NCBI GenBank assembly: GCA_030267565.1
Contig: BRXU01000001.1
Span: 7,756,001 to 7,820,000, forward strand
Source: Pleodorina starrii
Lineage: Eukaryota; Chlorophyta; Chlorophyceae; Chlamydomonadales; Volvocaceae
Direction of reading: 5' to 3'
DNA length: 64,000 nt
Of the stretch, positions 12,929 through 29,703 are shown piece after piece. Position 1 is the stretch's first letter. Every line of letters starts with the position of its first letter. The notes below the pieces were generated by a model. That model had not been told where the DNA came from. It saw only the letters and a program-made list of their open reading frames with translations, and did not search any database. Position numbers and translations under genes: made by a program.

Positions 12929-14180
12929 TTGGTTTTAGGGTTCCATCCCGCATGTCGCTTGTTGCTGTTGTCGCTTGCCGGTACGGTTCTACAGTTGTTG
13001 TACGACGAATGCGGCCGGGGGCAGCAAAACGCCAGCGAAAGGCACGAATGTAGCGAGTGGTGTGCTGGGCCCCGTAAGCGGTTCGGAGCAGCCAGCTGGC
13101 GAACGGAAGGCACATGTCGCAAACTTAAAATGCGACTTGGAACGAAGTACCGGTAAGGAATGATCCCGCCCCGCCTCCGCCGCCCCCGCTACAAGTAAGG
13201 TACCCCCTTCCTCCCTATTCGTCGCCCAAGTCGACTGCGCTGCCCTCCTCGCACCGTATTCATATTCCTATTGCTACGTATTGGGATTCTTCTCATCTGC
13301 GTCCCAACCAGCCAGCCAGTCATTCAACCAAGAGTCACAGTCAGTCAGTCAGTCAGTCAGCTGACTGGGGCTGATTCGGACGTCCGCCAGCTGTCTCGTC
13401 ACCTCTCCCCTCCCACCCACCCTACAGGGCTCCGGCCTATCTTCCACCCACCCACCCGCCCTACCCTACCCGTGGACACATCCCAGCCCACCCTAGCCTC
13501 CACCCACCCACCCCCAGCACCCGGGGTGGGGGGTGGGGGGGGGGTGGAGGCTAGGGTGGGGGGGGCCCTCCTCCCGGGCCGTTCTAATTACCCCCCCACC
13601 ATCCCCGCTTACTCCACGATGTCAATTCACGCCTCCCACGGCCTCATCCTCGTCCTCAACCTCAGCCACAGCCACAACCTCAGCCACTGCCTGCCCATCA
13701 GCAATATCTCCACACCAGCCCATCCACTCAACCATCATCACCATCACCAGCATCATGATTTGCCCATTATTGCGCACTGCCGGCAGCGGACAGCATCCCG
13801 TCGCGCCGCACCCCTCCGCTCCACTCGTGCAGCAGTCCCCGGGAGGACCCGGCTGCCGTCGGCTGATAGCTGACAGCACCCGTCCACCTTTCCACCACCA
13901 TTTTAGCCCCCCCCCACCCCCCCCACCACCAGTCCGCAACCAGTCCACCACCACAGTTTTCAAACCATCACGACCACCAGTTGACGTGTTGCGTCCGGTG
14001 TACGACGTTCAACAACACCCACCAAGCCAACACTTCTATGTACACCCCAAGGTCATCAGCCGGCGGGCTCGGCTCGGCCTGGAGTTGCCGCCGGCGGCGG
14101 CCCGGTTGCGGCGGCGGCGGCGGCGGCGGGAGGCGGACACCCCGGCCGCCGCCGCCGCCGGCGATGGACTGGCGGCGCAT

Positions 14181-19059
<4,879 letters not shown>

Positions 19060-19132
19060 GACGCATAATGTAAGCCATAGCTGCGCGGCAAAAAGGAATG
19101 CCGGGCTTATGGATGCACCGTTCAATTCGACG

Positions 19133-19240
19133 CTACCCCAGGAGCGAGAGCGTTGCACCGAGGCAGAAAATACTATGTTCGCATGCGTACGTAATGAGAG
19201 CGCGCACCAGGCGAAAATAACGGCGCACAGGCCACGCCAT
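19133..19240 (-). other. Possible 35-codon upstream ORF of the TMEM184 gene
   Basis: An ATG at 19,240 opens a 35-aa frame ending in TAG at 19,133, 73 nt before the modelled start at 19,059 and in a different frame. If the mRNA leader reaches this far, the uORF would reduce translation of the main frame. The transcript start is unknown. Confidence 0.3.
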
Positions 19241-20956
19241 CTTGGCCTAGCGACGCGAGCAGGGGCGCTCGGAGCGTGGAGAACACGGAGCCTTTGTCTC
19301 AATCTCCAACATGCTAACGTAGTTTGGCATCAATCGATTCAGTTTGCAAGGTTGCGGCCTTGAGGAAAGATAGCGCGCAGCGGTTGCAAACAGAGCTCGT
19401 ACAACACACCATTTCAAACCAAAGCAAGGCTAGTGTCGTAGCCCAGCTTCAGGGCAATTGCATTCGCGATTTCCATCGAGGATACGCGGTTATCGCAAGT
19501 CGCACTTGACTGTCGGTTAGCTACGGTTGGGCTAACCGTTAGGGTGGCGGGCTCTATCGCTGCTGGGTCTTGCCAGTAGAATGAAGGATTTTCCGAAAAC
19601 ATGTAATTGACATCCGCATCCGGTCGCCGTCTTGCATTTCGGCGCACTCATGTGATATTGCATCCTTCGGGGCACGTGGAGGTGCGGTGTTTCAGCTACA
19701 GATATTTAGTGCGCACGCACGACTCTGTGGACCCAGTGTCCAATAGGACACATCCAGGCCCGCCAATAAGCACTTCACTTCGGAATACTGGCGAGGGACG
19801 GCAAGCTGTCCGTTCCTAAATGTTTCCTCTGTCCATCTGCACCTTCCCCGTCCTTCGCTGGCTACAGCGACCTCCCCAAGACACAGCCCCCCCCCCCGCC
19901 TGTAGCCGTCTTCTGGCGTACTGGATTCGATGGATTCTGGAAACAAATGTTACAAATTACGGCCAATTGGCCCCAGCAATCTCGTGTCCAACCTGCCGCC
20001 TAGTCGTGTACGGGCAGCAGGCCCTCCATCGTCGCAACGCTACGCAGCAGCCTCGCCCAACCGGAAAGGTTACCAGACGGTGTCGCCCTCCGTGGTCAAA
20101 GGCTTGCTGCATTGCCTCTGCGGAGCCCAGACAGATGCTTGCCCACAAACGGAGCCTCACGTTCTTGCCCACAACGACACACGGCCACAGCATCAATCAC
20201 ACCGGATCTTCACACCTCCTTTCAGAGCTACTGTGTGCGTATCAGGCAGCTGCCTGACCCAAAACAGAAGACAGAGAGCAGAACAATATGCTGGCTGGCG
20301 ACATCTCGCCCAGGTTGCCGTACCTGCACCTCACCGTTACACCTGCAAGTTGACAAGGGAACGAGGTTCATGCACGTGAGACCTCGAGGCGTATAAAGAA
20401 AGGAATGCAGATGGGCTGTATTGTCGAACAATGCAGTGCAGGCAGTGAACAATAATGCAGAGCTGTCGGCCTGTCGAAAGGAGTCGGAGCATGGAACCGG
20501 CGCCGCACCGTTCCATTAGGCCAAGTGTGCGCGAATGTTATTGTCGCACCCTAGGTCGGGCACCAGCGCAGCTACGCGGACACGCCGGGGCCTTTACGTG
20601 GGTGCGTTTTCTGCGTGCTCCGACCTCATGGCGCACCATTCGGCACCATTAGGGACAGTGACATAGGGGGGCTTCTGTCATGACTAGGTACTTAATCCCT
20701 CGCGGTCCGCGTGAACACACATGGAATACACACATGCATGCGGCCATCCTTTGACTTGATGCCGTGGAATTGGGTCAGTGGGGAAGGACTTCCCGCAGTC
20801 GAGAAGTAAAAGTGTCAGACCAGGTTTAAGGCGACAACTCAAGGGCCTACGAGGGGCCTCAACGCCGCCCTGATGATGGTCAGGTTTCGTTGTTGCGCTG
20901 AATAAACAGGCGAGGGCCGTAGTAAAGCGACCCACGCCCCTTATGCAGCGCTGTGT

Positions 20957-21012
20957 CCGTTGCGATGTTGCCGTGCCGTGCTGAGTTGCGATGTTGCCGT
21001 GCCGTGCCGTGC
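20957..21012. repeat. Short tandem duplication (GTTGCGATGTTGCCGTGCCG)
   Basis: Two copies of the unit about 28 bp apart, followed by further GCCGT repeats. Function unknown. Confidence 0.6.
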
Positions 21013-22141
21013 TAACCACACGGACGCGAACGGCCATATCCGTGCCAGGCTGCCACACTAGGCAGTGCCCTAGCACTAACCGCCGGTGGGTCCCATGGGA
21101 CCAACCCTCCCTCAATGAGGAGCGGACACGAGGGAGGGTGCTGGTCTGCAGTCGGCAGGCCCGTGAGGTTCTGAGTTGACTCAGAATGCGCCAGCGCAGG
21201 ACCCTAGTGGTCCCTCATTGTAACTCTCGCATCCTAACCACACACGGCGCGAACAAGTTGACGGAAGGTGACACTTCCGCTTAAGGAGGGCTCGCTGAGC
21301 TCTCCATTCCCTACCTGAAATTTTCTTGCCGAGCATCTCCACTCCGCTGTAGTGAGCCATGTATTCGTTCAGAGCTCGCAGACGGCAGGCGTGCAGGACG
21401 AACCTGCGCGGCACACTCCGAGACGGTGTCTTCCTATGTGATTCACATTCTAGCCTCTTGATGGCACATTATGAAGACTCAAGGAGTGCTTGCGGCGTGT
21501 ATCAGCGCCGGTTCGCCCAAACGCGTGCGCCAGGCCAGTCGCCTGCGCCGCCAGTCCGCAACTGGATGGCGCGCAGCCTTTCGGACTGACTGCGGCCTTT
21601 GCTGTCGTCATTCAACGCCTTGAAGCGAGATTCAATTCCATTGTGCTGCCGAAGAAGCGGATCCTCGAAGCCGACCTAACGCAGTAACCCGCCTGCCGCC
21701 GTGACAATTCTTGGGGAAGCCTTCCATACAACCATGTCTTAACATGTAAAGACCCGTAAAATCAGGTGCCGGCGAGAGACCACGCCGACAGAAGACCAGA
21801 ACTTCAGAACTCCTTATGCAGACGGGAAGGCTGGCGCTTATTGGGACCATCTGCCTACTTTGTGGTCTATTGATGCCAAGGCAACCTTCTGATGTTGGTT
21901 TTGCTTGCTTTATGCTGAGCACTGTGAGTACGGTGGTCCTCAAGTACGGCGGTCTGGGGCCGAGCCGGTGGTCCTGGGTCCTGGGTACTGGGGACCAAGT
22001 CAACACTTATCAATCTGACTGGATGTATTATTAATGCCACGTTTGCCCTGATTAACAACGCCGTGGGTGAGGCAGCAAGAGTAAAAGTTTTCATGTCGGT
22101 TTGGCCAAATTTCCTTCTTTGCCTTAACCTATAGCAGCGCT

Positions 22142-25100
22142 ATGGCGGCGATTGCAACTCAAACTATTGATGCGCCTACTGCTGGGCTGGAACAGGTGAG
22201 GGTCGTTGCGCTAGATGAAGGTGATCGAACCTACCCGGGCTCCGTCTGTCGAGCTTCCAGGGCCCGGGCCCCGGCCCGGTTATTTACATGCGTATTACGT
22301 GCTTGGATACGGCAATCAAGATCAGACGCTGTTGTATACCTGTAAGTCTTTGCTTGACACTTCCTCGTATGGCTAGGTTCTGTACAGGCTTCAAGAAAAG
22401 CGTATAGCTCTTGAGAAAGTCGTGCTGCAATATGGAGAAGCCCCAGCTGGAATCAAGGAGGTGTTCGAGCTCTGCAGAGGGTTTGAACGTGCCTATACGT
22501 CTTTCATCAACGTATGTGATATTATGGGTACCGGTGGGGGAGGGGGGTTGTCACGGATGGGGTGTTTTTTGTAGTTCCAGGCTTAGGGGTGGGGTTGGGG
22601 TCCTTGGGTACGAGGGGCCCGTCTTAGTGGGTGTCAGTCACCAGTGCATGGGCAGCGCTGCCTGTGGACACATATCACAGCACTCCGTGGAACACTTGCG
22701 GCGTGCGTCTTGGGGCCTGACGCACGTCGGTCTTGGTGTTGAGTGCATTGGTACCGTGCAAACAAAACCGGCAGGAATCCCCCGTGGCCAGCAAGATCAA
22801 GGAGGCGTTCCTGAGCGAGGCGGGCCTGGCTGGGAAGGTGAAGAAGCTGCCGATGGACAAGGTCTTTGAGCTGAAGAACGTCAAAGCTGTGAGTGCGGAT
22901 GGCGATTGGCGGGGCGGATACTGCCGACAAAACTGTCTGGGGAGTGAGAACATGGAAAATCAGCTGCGCGTCTGGGCGGTGGGCGCCTGGCATTTTGGTC
23001 GGGCTGGCCAGCTGTGGCTGTATGTGGGCACAACTGACCGCTGGGCCAATGGACTTGGCGCTCTCCGCGCGAGTGCTCTCTTACGCCCCGCGCGGACGAG
23101 CACACGACCAGACACAGCCCGGCCCCCAGCCTGCCACCTCGCATGTTGCGCGGGACACATCGCGTCCCTACTCGGCTGTGCACGGGGCCTGCCACGCAGG
23201 GTGCCACTGCCAGCCACCGCGAAACCCAGATCGCGGCTGGTGGCGCGCCGGGCTCACGACACGGCCGAGTGCCTTGCTTCTCCGTCTCTCCTCCCATTCC
23301 AGACCCCGGCCCTTACCCTTTCTCCTAACCACCAGCCACATACCACTTACGAACGGCACCTCCAGGTTTGCCGTCAAGCCGACGGCTATCAGCCCAGTCT
23401 GGTAGCGCCTGAGAATGGGCTGCGGCAGCTGTCTAACCAGGCGCTGGACAATATCACGGAGCCAGTCAACACTTGCGTGCAGGAGGTGTATAACCTTTGC
23501 GTCAACGCGGCACGGTACGCAAGGGAAGAAGGCGCCGCTGTGTACAGGTTTCAGGGCATTTGTGCAGCAGCACTGCGGGGGGCGATGCACTGAATCAACG
23601 GCTTGGAGGTGGGGGTGGTCGGTCTGTAAGCAGTGAACTGCATCCAAAATGCTGGATCAGGAAGTAGCAACGGGCGGGTGCGCGGGCCCTTCCCTCCAAA
23701 GTCTCAGAGCCCAGGTGACCCGCCCCCGCGCGCACGCCGCATCGCCGCTGCCGCTGCCATACGGCTCTGCGCCGCAGCCCGCCCTCGGCCTACTCGCCTC
23801 GTCCATTATGCCGCGTCCACGAAGCGGCCCTCTGTGTGCCTGTCCGCTTACCGCGTCGTGGGGGTTACTAAAGGAGATACCGCAGAGCGGAGGGATGGAG
23901 ACGGTGTTAGCGAACGGACCCAGCATGCAGGAATACCTATGCGCGTCGTGGGGGCTGCCCTATCACAGGGAGGCTGCGGAGAAGGCGGGCCAGTTCACGG
24001 AGGCGGCCCTCATGGGCGCGATGCCCATGTACGTGCCGGACTTCAAGAACGTCGTCATGCCGGCCATCATCGTGGCGCTGGATGAGTGGAAGAAGGACAG
24101 CGAGAGGAGTGAGTGTGCAGTCCCGTCGGTGGTGGGGCCGTGGTACAGCTGCGCCGATGGGTTGGTCGGGAAGCTTTTGCTATTGCTGGGAGTCGGGAGG
24201 GCCGCGCTGCGTCTGCAGCTGGCTTTCGTGGGTACACAAGGTGTCAGCTGGCGGGCGAAGGAGGAAGGGGCTGGGATTAACGGCTGCCGGCCAGCTCTCT
24301 TTGACATCTTCGCCCTCGGTCCGCTGTTTTCGAGACTGAATTCGTTCGTCGGTGCCCGCATGAAGCGGCTTTGCGTACCTCACGCCGCCGTGGATCACTT
24401 CCCTACGCTGATCCAGCCCCACACCTAGCGCCTCCTAACCACCTGCAGCGTCCCTGCAGAACCCACAACACCGCTGCAGCCCCACGCCCCCACCACCCTC
24501 ATCGCAAACGCCCAACCCGCGCGCCTGGCCGCAGTGGCGATGATGCTCGTGGACATGGAGCGCTCGTACATTACCGCCGGGTTCTTCCGCCACACCACCC
24601 ACCACCGCTACCAACGCATCAAGCAGCAGGAGCAGATGCGCGCCGCCATGGCGGCCAAGGGCGGCGTCGGCGAGGGGGCCAAGGGCGTTGTGGCCGCCAC
24701 CAAGCAGGCGGCCACCAAGTTCTTCCCTTCGTTCGGCCAGCAGGCGGCCGCGCCCGCAGCGGCCGGGCCGCCGGGCACCCCGCCGCCCAACGGCGCCGCC
24801 GCGGTGGACGACGACTCGGACGACGGCAAGTCGCCGCCGCGCGCCGCAAACGGTGAGGCATGGAAGCGGCAGAACGGAAGAGGAAGTGGCTTGAGTTGGC
24901 GAGGCGGGGGGGGCAGGCAAGTGGAGCAGGCTGGCTATCCCCAAGGCCGGGGCCCAGGGCACCGTTCCTCAGGCTCTGTTCCCAAGCGTTGCCCTCTGCC
25001 CCCCCCTTAACCTGCCCAGCCCCAGGACAGGACCGCGTCCTGCTCCGATGTTTCTCAACTGTTGCGTGCCTCCATGCTTCCTCGGCGGCTTCCATTATGC

Positions 25101-28100
25101 TGTTGTCGGTCGTCCTTGCCCAAGCCTGCTCCTGCATATACACGCGACACATGCCCCCTGCAAGGTCGAAGATGCGCGCGGCTTATACCGTATTATACTA
25201 CTTAACGTCAAAGTGTATGCACTCGTGACTTGTCGTTCCCACCTCAACACGTGCTTGACCCTAACGCCCCCACAACTCCACCCATCCCCACCAGGCGGCG
25301 CCATCAACGTGTCCAACTCCGAGGACTTCATCGCGGGCTACTTTGACAAGTATGTCTCCGACGACTCGGCGGCGCGCTTCCTGGAGTCCATGAAGTGGCA
25401 GCGACGCTTCTTCGTGTTTTCCGAGTCGCAGCGCGTGCTCTTCTACTTCAAGGGCCCCGAGGACGTGTCCAAGCCCACCGGCCTGCGCGGCCAGGTCAAC
25501 ATCGCGGGTGCGAGCGGTTTGGGGCCGGGGATGCAGCTGGGGAGCTGGAGCCGGGTACGCGTGCGCGTGTGCATCCATGCAAAGCGTGGACGCGGGTTGC
25601 GGGCCGAAGCGTGGGCGTGGCTTACGGGCCGAAGCGTGGACCTGGGTTGGGGGGCTGGAGCGTGGGCATGGGTTGCGGGCCGAAGCGTGGGCGTGGGTTG
25701 GGGGCTGAAGCGTGCAATTGCGAGGCGTCGCCGGAAGGTACCCGGTCGGTGCGGGTGGTGGCGCGTCTGGGACGCGCTGCGCTCAGGGTCAGGGCGGGTC
25801 AGCAAAGGCACGGCGCCTTACCACCAGCTGCCTGGTGCGAAATAGAGCCTGGACGGGCTCTCCGGAAGACGTTCGCGTGCGTCGACCGTCTTTGACCGTC
25901 CAGCGGAGAAGGCGCCCTCTCACGGCTCCGTCGGGCGCTGTCGGCGTCGGTCCTCCATTTGCGTTTGCCTAGATGTCGTGCGACCTCCTGACATGGCTGC
26001 TGCTGCTGTTGCTGCTGTCGCTGCGCGCTCTCGGGCTGGCGCCGCATTCCCCTGACTGGCAGAGTGCATTGTGGAGGACCTGGACGAGAAGCTGAACCCG
26101 CGGCCACCCAACTCGGGGCCGCTGAACAGCCAGGACAAGGGCCAGCTCATGATCCGCATCCGCCACAAGGACCCGCGCGGCGTGGCCGTGAAGGACCACA
26201 ACGCCATGATCATGCGCGCAGGTGGGTACCTGGCAAGAGGCATGGAGGGGGGCGGGGCCGGGGGCGGGCGGATGCTTATGTTTGTGTGCTCCATAGGAGC
26301 TCGAGGGGTCGAGATGGGCTGGGGTTTGCCGGGCGCGGTTTGGGACGGGTCCGCGGCCTCGGAGTTTCTGCTGGAGTCATGTTTTGGAGCAGGGCGAGGT
26401 GAGGAGGGTCGGGTTAAAGGGCCTTGAGGGAGGGCGTGACGAGCCCTACTTCCGGGCTGGCTGCTGCGACAAGGGCCTTTGACGCGTGTCACTATCATCA
26501 CCCCCGTGCTTCTCCTTGGTTTCTCTTTTTCCATGGCCGCTGTTCGGGGCCTTCCGGGGGCAATGGGGGACGAGAAGGTGCCCTGCGGGCTCCGCCAAGC
26601 GTAAGTGGCCGCATCCTATCCCTAATCACTTGCACCCGCAGAGAACATGGACACTAAAATCATTTGGCTGGCAAAGTTGCGCAAGGCCGCAGAGGTCCGC
26701 CGCCCCGCGGCGGGCGCGGCGGCGGCTGGGCAGCCTGGCGCGGCAGGGGCGCCCGGCGCACCGGGCGCGCCCGGGACTTCGGGCGGGGGCCAGGCGGGTG
26801 CGGCCCCGGGCGCAGCGCCAAGGTGAGGCGTCTGGTGGAGGTTAATCTAGGCGGGCGCGACAGAAGGGCGTATGGGTGCATCGCTGCGAGGACTTGGAAA
26901 GGGACGGCACGCCTGTGGCTTTGAGCTATGCTTGTGTTGTCGCGCAAACTGGTCGAGACTGACTCACGTCTTTCGCCTGGGTGTCGTGTACGTTTACAAC
27001 GCAGCCCCCCCGGCGCCGGGCCCACGGCCCCAGCGGGCGGGCCCGCCGCGGCGGCGCCCGGCGGCGGCGCCTTCGGAGGGGGCTTTGGAGCCGGGCTGGG
27101 GTTCGATGACGGTGACCTCAGCTGGGCCAAGGACGCGGAGCCCATACTCGACACGCACCTGGGCGAGGGCTCGTCCGCGTTCAGGTGGGGGCTTGTTTGT
27201 AGCGCCCGGGCGGGGTTATGGCAGGTACTCCTGGCTGCTGAGTTCCTACCAGAGGCGTGCGCATGTGCTTGAGCCAGGCAGTGGACATCGCTGGTTGTAA
27301 AGTGGTTGGCTGGAAGCCAGCAGCGTAGGCTTGGTTGGCGGTCCCGGCTGCGCTACGCATCGCACGCAGTCTGGTCTTACCCCCGGCCCCCTTACTCGCG
27401 TTGTCCCTGTACCCGCCGACCCTCCTGGGCCGCGCCTGCGTCAACTACCTCGCACCCAACCACATGCCGCCTCTTTCCTGCCAATGCCGAGCCCCTTGGC
27501 AGAGCGCACCCCGGCGGCTGGCACGCCCTTCGTCGCCCTTCTACGAATGTGCATTCCGCACCCGTTTGACGGTGACCCCGCCTTGGTGACTGTTTGGGGA
27601 CTGCAGGGCCGACTCTGTGCGCGACAATGAGGGCCGGCTGCTGCCCGCACCGCAGCAGCTGCTGAACCCGCTGCGCCTGCGGGACCGCATGTCGCGCGCC
27701 GCCGGCACTGCCGCCCCCTGGGACGTGCGCTATGACGCGCTGCTGGACCAGTTCTCCTCCGACATGCAGCTCTACATGTCGTGCATCTGCGACACCGTCG
27801 TCATCACGGTGCCAAAGGCCATTGTGCACTGCATGGTGGGTGTTGTGGAAAGCAGATGCGAAGAGCGATGACCGGCTCAATCCGGGCGAGCCCAGCGACA
27901 TAAAACCGGACATTCGTGTGTCCCTGCCCCCAATCCACTGTGGGCGCCCTCATGATTGCCGGTGGGGTTGGGGTCCCGCCCGTGGATCTGGCCCTGCTGC
28001 GCTGCCGCCTGGCGGCGGCGGAAGGACTGGTTGCATGGCCATGCACAAACCTGGTCCATTTGGGCCGCGCTTCTTGGTGCGACGTGCAGGAGTGCAACAT

Positions 28101-29703
28101 GCGTCGAGATGGCGTGACCCCGCTCGACTTACATCATGCCTGCCTGCATAGCCTGCCTGCATAGCCTGTCTGATTGCCAGCGCCCCTGCTTGCTTGCCTA
28201 CTTCCCTGGCGCCCAGACCTGCTCTGTGTCCTCGCCCCTTTTCTTCACTCCCCTCCTTCCACCCCTCTTCCCTGCACGCCCTCCCTCTCCCCGCCATCAG
28301 ATCCGCAAGTCGGAGAAAAACCTGCTGGAGCGGCTCTTCACCGTCATCCACCACCTAACACCCATCCAGCTGGAGAACCTGCTGCGCGAGGACGAGCCGA
28401 TCATTGAGAAGCGCAAGGCCGCACGCGCGTGTCTGGAGGACGTCAAGACGGCAATCTTTCAGGTGGGCAGCTGGACTGGCTTGGCGCCTGCCCCCCGGCG
28501 CGGGCCCACAGGTGCTGGGCTCCGGGCCTACGTTCCCCGCCGCAGGCCCTCAGAGCTGAGACCCCCTGGGAGGGGTGGACGGCCGTGCCGGGTGGGAGGG
28601 AAAGACGGTGTACACAACCGGGACACCAAGCCGCAATGGGACTTTGTTACGTTTTGAGGGGTTTGCCAGTGCTATTACGCTATTGACGTGTCATTCCGAG
28701 TGCGATCACAATAGCCGCTGCCTCATCTGCATTACTGCTTAGCCGCGCCAGCCACACCTTTGCACCTTCTGTCCCCCTTGCAACCATCTCATCAATGCCT
28801 CGATCCATTTCACGCGCCTACAGGTGCAGCAGGTGCTCGAGCGACAGAACATGGCTGCGCCCGCGGACCGCAAGGACCGCGTACAGCTGCAGGTGAGTGG
28901 GTGGTGATTATGGGGGTCAAGACCAGGCGACGGACTGTGAGCTGTGCGGGCAGCGGCAAACGCGCATATGTCCCATTATGAAGCGGAGCGGGAAGACGGC
29001 GTCGTGCCCGTCCTTTTCTGCCTGTCTGACGGCAGCAGCAGGTTCACTGGCAGATGCGTGGTGCGCTCGGCAAGCTTTGTCCTGCCAGGAAGGACCATGG
29101 GGCACAAGGCAGCGTCGGACAGGGTTGGGACTCTCCAGGCGTGTGCCCACTTGCCGTGGCGTCAAGTCCACACGCAACACGCCCCTGGCCCACGACCTCC
29201 CCCGTTTGTGATCGCGACTGCTCCCCCAGGCCCTCGTGTTCGCGTATGCCGGCATCAAGGAGATGCTCACGCCGGAGCAGTACAACTACTTCAACACCAA
29301 GTTTAACGACACGTACACACCCGAGTGCGCGCGTTTCAACTGGTTCATCCGGCCAATGGTGGTCCCTCAGCCGGGGCACCAAAGGGGCGGTGTCGGCGCG
29401 CCGCCGCGGGGCCCCCCCGGCCCCGGCGGCCCGCCGCCGGCTCTGGTGCCGCCGGGCCCCGGCGGCCCGCCGCCGACGCACGGGCCCCCGCTTGGGGCAC
29501 CGCCGTCGCCACAGGGCGGCGTGCCGCCGCCACGGCCAATGGGGCCCGGCGGGCCGCCACCGGCACCAATGGCGACCCCGCGGCGGCCGCCACCGGGCGC
29601 GCCGATGGGTGCGCCCATGGGTGCGCCAATGGGAGCGCCGATGGGCCAGCCCATGGCGACGCAGCGGCGGCCGCCGCCGCCGCCGCCGGGAGCGCGGCAA
29701 TGA
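22142..29703 (+). CDS. Dynamin-related (DRP2-like) protein lacking the GTPase domain
   Basis: Fourteen exons: 22142-22195, 22377-22511, 22775-22888, 23366-23514, 23969-24108, 24460-24852, 25295-25507, 26063-26221, 26642-26822, 27005-27184, 27607-27835, 28301-28462, 28824-28892, 29230-29703; 883 aa, all phases consistent. Domains: stalk from about residue 20 to 290 (ELCRGFERAYTSFIN; KLPMDKVFELKNVKA joined to VCRQADGYQPSLVAPENGL; AVAMMLVDMERSYITAGFF). PH domain about 335-475 (SMKWQRRFFVFSESQRVLFY; ENMDTKIIWLAKLRKAAE). GED about 610-726 (CDTVVITVPKAIVHCM; LLERLFTVIHHLTPIQLENL). The C-terminal 110 residues are Pro/Gly-rich. The order and motifs match plant DRP2 and animal dynamin, which remodel membranes in endocytosis. 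The protein starts at the first stalk helix, so the roughly 300-residue G domain is absent, and none is visible upstream. It may be a GTPase-less partner, a 5'-truncated gene, or have a distant unseen first part. Confidence 0.82.
23874..23920 (-). repeat. Intronic repeat family B, copy 3 (dynamin-gene intron 4, antisense)
   Basis: On the plus strand: GAGATACCGCAGAGCGGAGG, then GTTAGCGAACGGACCCAG, an 18-bp exact match to the reverse complement of the POLK copy. Here the copy is antisense to the gene. Confidence 0.65.
25585..25722. repeat. Degenerate minisatellite in a dynamin-gene intron
   Basis: Four to five imperfect units built on GCGGGCCGAAGCGTGGGCGT within intron 7 of the dynamin-related gene. 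Confidence 0.75.

Larger units (their letters stand above)
10482..14180. other. Intergenic, mostly lower-GC; no gene recognised
   Basis: This is the promoter side of the Pro-rich gene and the 3' flank of the TMEM184 gene. From about 10.6 to 12.7 kb base composition drops clearly and only short frames occur. It contains a perfect 34-bp inverted repeat (12,518-12,705) and a 28-bp tandem duplication ending in telomere-like sequence (12,873-12,928). From 13.2 to 14.1 kb the sequence becomes CACC-rich and GGTGGG-rich low complexity. A partial copy of the motif GGCTCCGGCCTAT, seen in POLK introns, is at 13,428-13,447. Confidence 0.5.
19060..22141. other. Divergent intergenic region, lower GC; no gene recognised
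   Basis: This lies between the 5' ends of the TMEM184 gene (minus) and the dynamin-related gene (plus), so it must hold both promoters. I searched both strands for a dynamin GTPase (P-loop GxxxxGKS, DTPG, TKxD) and saw none. It holds a duplicated TTGCGATGTTGCCGTGCCG unit near 20.96-21.0 kb, a 14-bp palindrome GGTCCCATGGGACC near 21,089, and a short hairpin TTCTGAGT-TG-ACTCAGAA near 21,169. No long convincing frame is present. Confidence 0.5.

Noticed and set aside
19820..22100. A GTPase domain for the downstream dynamin-related gene
   Set aside because: I looked for P-loop, DTPG and TKxD/N-type motifs on the plus strand and found none. The frames here are short and unrelated.
24437..24459. 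Earlier acceptor (after ACCTGCAG at 24,448) for dynamin-gene exon 6
   Set aside because: It shifts the frame and reaches a stop at TGGCGATGA. The second AG, nine bases downstream, keeps the stalk frame AVAMMLVDMERSY.
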